From positions 25,135,860 through 25,199,859 of the forward strand of contig OW388293.1 of assembly GCA_936450465.1 (NCBI GenBank): 64,000 bases of DNA. The letters are read 5' to 3'. Shown in pieces: positions 60,750 through 64,000 of this stretch (within the stretch, counting starts at the first letter, position 1; the number at the start of each line of letters is the position of its first letter). Made by a program: the position numbers and the translations under genes. The stretch comes from Gibbula magus. Lineage: Eukaryota; Mollusca; Gastropoda; Trochida; Trochidae. Under the pieces are notes generated by a model, which ran no database searches, was not told the origin of the DNA, and saw only the letters and a program-made list of their open reading frames with translations.

Positions 60750-62190
60750 CGTTGATGTACCAAAAGACCATCTGTCACAAGGAAAGAAAAACTTTGACAG
60801 TTTGTCACCTGGCTGGGACGATATACAAGGTTGAAAGGATTAGCGATGATTAAGAAGTTAAGTATTGTATGGTGTAAATGCTAGTTTGTTGACAAGAAGA
60901 TTAGACAGAGTAGCAGCTGGATCTGTGGTCTGCAAGATAGGTTCACAATGGTTACTAGGCAAAAGTGATATGAGCACATGTGCACATATAAAAAAGATGA
61001 CACTGTTCCAATGGTTAAAACAAGATCCAGACAGAATACCATTAGCATCAGGTTCCCTAACCCTTTTGCTGCTCATCTAGTTCTGGGTGGCCAATATACA
61101 GCAATCACAAGTCTTTTAGAAAGGGATATTTTTTATTGGTAAGATAGGCTATTTCAGTATGTCAGTGCATTAACATATAAAGTGTCAATAAACTGAAAAC
61201 CTTGTATCATTTTCCTTATTAGATAAAGTTTTTTTAAAATAATGACCCATTTATATCGTTAACCGCAATGGAAAATATAATATTTTATAGTGTTAAAGGG
61301 TAGGTCTTTGAAGGGCATTTAGAAGTGGTATACATAGAGATATAGGGTAGAGAAGTCATTAATCAATTGAATATAGTTGTAAGAAACCCTGATTCAATAG
61401 CAGGGTGGAGTAGGATACTAATCTCACAAGACATAGTTCAGGGGTAATCTTTCAAAACACATGTTGTGGATTTGTTAAACCTGTCAGCTTTTTTGGAGGA
61501 CAAGTCATTTGAGAAGAGAGTTGATTGTGTGGGCAGTGTATATATACAAGGCTTTGTTTCACAAAGAGAAAGTTTGAAAACAAGCCATATATCTTTCAAG
61601 ATTACAAGTGTCATGAAAAAAGTTCTTTTTTTTCCCTGACATAACACATTAGCCAGAAAAAAGTGTTGTGAGTGGTTACGTAAATGTATGTCTTTTTTAA
61701 AATTGTTTTCCAAAATTCATAAGTGCATAAAAACACCAAAGTAAGAGTATTAGAAATGCTTAACCCTCTGCCTGCTGAAGGTGTAATATTTCGACCATTA
61801 CGGAATGGTTTGTCACAGATAAATGTGGTCTACTAAAGCTGTTTCCATGCTATATTTATACTTGACAGAGCAGACTACCTCATATCAACTGGATGAGGAT
61901 ACACACTTTATATCATGCATAAATTTATAAGAGCCATAACCTGCGGGCCCTCACAAGGAGTTAAAATTCGTGTAAATTGGCCACTTAAGTATGTTGGTAG
62001 TAACTGATTCAGAAGCTTAGGTGTTAAGCAGAACCTTCATTCAAAAGTGTAGTGTGAGGTAATGTCCCTCAGATTTTGCATCCTACTGTAGGTCACTGAA
62101 GAACTTTCATTAGATGATAAACAATGAATGCAAACCTTCATGACTAAAGTTAACATACCAGCTAAGTTGTTCATCTCAATAATGAATATA
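60750..62190. other. Sequence with nothing recognised
   Basis: No supported feature. A shared motif 'tgtaaattggcca' occurs at about 61972. Confidence 0.4.
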
Positions 62191-62205
62191 TATATATAAA
62201 ATAGA

Positions 62206-63509
62206 GCCATGGGCTCTGTAGCTCATCAGGGTTTATATTGTTTAATGATGAAGACAGAAATAGATTTTAAGGTCATGGCTTGAGTCCCTTATTTGAGGCA
62301 CCACAGGGTCTCCAAATCTAAAATTTAGAATCCCCATTGACAGAGTCTGCACACAATATTACAGCCTTTGAGGTACATTTGTTCTGGAGTAGATGAAAAT
62401 AGGTTTTTAAGGATGTGACCCCTGTGACCCCATTTGGGGTGACAGGGTCACGAAATCTACAATTTAGAATCCCCATTGGCCAAGGAGTCTGCACACAACT
62501 TTTCAGCTCTCTAGACCTTTTGGAACTGGAGAAGAAGATGAAAATAGGTTCTTCAGGAGGTGACCCCGGTGACCCCATTTGGGGTCACGGGGTCACAAAA
62601 TCTACAATTTAGAATCCCCATTAGCCAAGCAGTCTGCACACAACTTTTCAGCTCTCTAGACCTTTTGGAACTGGAGAAGAAGATGAAAATAGGTTTTTAA
62701 GGATGTGACCCCGGTGACCCCATTTGGGGTCACGGGGTCACGAAATCTACAATTTAGAATCCCCATTGGCCAAGGAGTCTGCACACAACTTTTCAGCTCT
62801 CTAGACCTTTTGGAACTGGAGAAGAAGATGAAAATAGGTTTTTAAGGATGTGACCCCGGTGACCCCATTTGGGGTGACAGGGTCACGAAATCTACAATTT
62901 AGAATCCCCATTGGCCAAGGAGTCTCCACACAACTTTTCAGCTCTCTAGACCTTTTGGAACTGGAACTGGAGAAGAAGATGAAAATAGGTTTTAAAACAT
63001 GTGACCCCTGTGACCCCATTTGGGGTCATGGGGTCACGAAATCTACAATTTAGAATCCCCATTGGGCAAGGAGTCTGCACACAACTTTTCAGCTCTCTAG
63101 ACCTTTTGGAACTGGAGAAGAAGATGAAAATAGGTTTTTAAACATGTGACCCCTGTGCCCCATTTGGGGTCACTGGGTCACGAAATCTACAATCCAAAAT
63201 CCCCATTTGCCAAGGAGTCTCCACACAACTTTTCAGCTCTCTAGACCTTTTGGAACTGGAGAAGAAGATGAAAATAGGTTTTTAAGGATGTGACCCCGGT
63301 GACCCCATTTGGGGTCACGAAATCTACAATTTAGAATCCCCATTGGCCAAGGAGTCTGCATATAAAATTTCAGCTCTGTGGAATTATTGGTTCTGGAGAA
63401 GAAGTCGAAAAAGCGAAAAGTTTACGGACGGATGGACGGACGGATGGACGGACGCCGGACGCCATGCCATGCCATAATCCCATCGGGCCTTTCAGGCCTG
63501 ATGAGCTAA
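62206..63509 (+). mobile_element. Pearl-like (Helentron-associated?) element 1, copy 2
   Basis: Same left end, 145-bp units (62410, 62555, 62700, 62845, then about 62996 after a 6-bp duplication, 63141, 63285), a GGAC microsatellite (about 63424-63460), a hairpin (63482-63502) and subterminal repeats TAGCTCATCAG (62219-62229) and CTGATGAGCTA (63498-63508). No TSD, as expected for Helitron-type insertion. Confidence 0.88.
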
Positions 63510-63741
63510 TAATAGAGGATCTTGGCCCTGAAAAGAAACCAAATTGACTTTACAGTCACACAGGTGCAACGGGTACCCATCTTTAGAATTGTTACTCACA
63601 AATATTACTCAAAATTAAAAGCTTCAACAGAGGACAACCTGGAACACTTGAAAGAAACCAATTGACTTTACAATCACAAAGAGAGATCACTTCAAACTCC
63701 AAAATAAGGCTTTAAACGAAGTTTTAAGAAGGATTATAAGG

Positions 63742-63878
63742 ATAACCCATGATACCGAGGATATGGTAAGGTTGTAGACCCTGATAGGAAGGAAAAACCC
63801 GAGGATGCGAAGCATCCGAGGGTTTTTCCTGACTATCAGGGTCTACAACCTTACCATATCCGAGGTAGAATGGGTTAT
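63742..63878. repeat. 137-bp near-perfect palindrome centred on GGATGCGAAGCATCC
   Basis: Arms of about 60 bp ('ataacccat' ... 'gatatggtaaggttgtagac' ... 'ggaaaaaccc' and the inverted copy) with only a few differences. The centre is a self-complementary hairpin with a GAA loop. Followed by 'gaggatccctgg' direct repeats up to the window end. Confidence 0.93.
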
Positions 63879-64000
63879 CAATATTATCAAGCGTTTTTAA
63901 GTGTAAAACAGGCTTTTTACTTGTTATCGCGTTATATTGAGGATCTTGAGGATCCCTGGCGTTACATTGAGGATCCCTGGGTGATGTCAGCCTGTTAACA

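Overview
The window is metazoan nuclear DNA, AT-rich and almost entirely intron. There are no long ORFs, no operons and no rRNA or canonical tRNA genes. A marine mollusc, perhaps a gastropod, is my best guess. The basis is the repeat content: non-autonomous elements built as a tandem core, then a (GGAC)n microsatellite, then a 3' hairpin (the 'pearl'/Helentron-associated layout described in molluscs), plus tRNA-derived SINEs and many foldback MITEs. The taxon is inference; no marker gene is present.

One protein-coding gene can be supported. It lies on the minus strand and runs from about 55.7 kb down to 3.0 kb, and is probably incomplete at both ends. I reconstructed eight exons from splice signals (55540-55744, 48439-48573, 41277-41375, 38641-38702, 27809-27834, 16811-16921, 13690-13793, 2961-3014). 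All seven junctions are phase-compatible and join into one 265-codon reading frame without a stop. The introns are 2.6-10.9 kb, and one exon is a 26-nt micro-exon. The product looks like a cytoplasmic adaptor: tyrosine- and proline-rich segments followed by a short charged helical segment. The last two exons are colinear, as far as I remember the human sequence, with the C-terminal helical segment of the BCAP/BANK1/Stumps (PIK3AP1) family, so a BCAP-like signalling adaptor is the leading hypothesis. The domains expected upstream in that family (DBB, ankyrin) would lie beyond the right edge or were not found.

Layout of the rest. 0-5 kb: degenerate repeats, two adjacent MITEs, the exon at 3.0 kb and a 47-bp minisatellite. 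7-14 kb: a second MITE copy, a foldback/CRE-bearing element (9.0-10.5 kb), and a 448-bp TIR element inside a 23-bp array. 14-27 kb: many minisatellites (22, about 60, about 48, 51 and 58 bp), a SINE and a foldback. 27-36 kb: AT-rich and mostly featureless. 36-43 kb: three different pearl-like families. 43-47 kb: a 48-bp array with higher-order structure, split by a 1,482-bp TIR element with a clean 6-bp target duplication. 47-54 kb: trinucleotide arrays and the second copy of the 9-bp-TSD MITE. 54-64 kb: SINE fragments, purine/pyrimidine-rich tracts, the second 145-bp pearl-like element and a near-perfect 137-bp palindrome.

The most unusual signals are the minisatellite-rich introns, the independent tandem-core/(GGAC)n/hairpin families, the foldbacks centred on GCGAA(A)GC mini-hairpin sequences, and element-borne clusters of regulatory-type palindromes.
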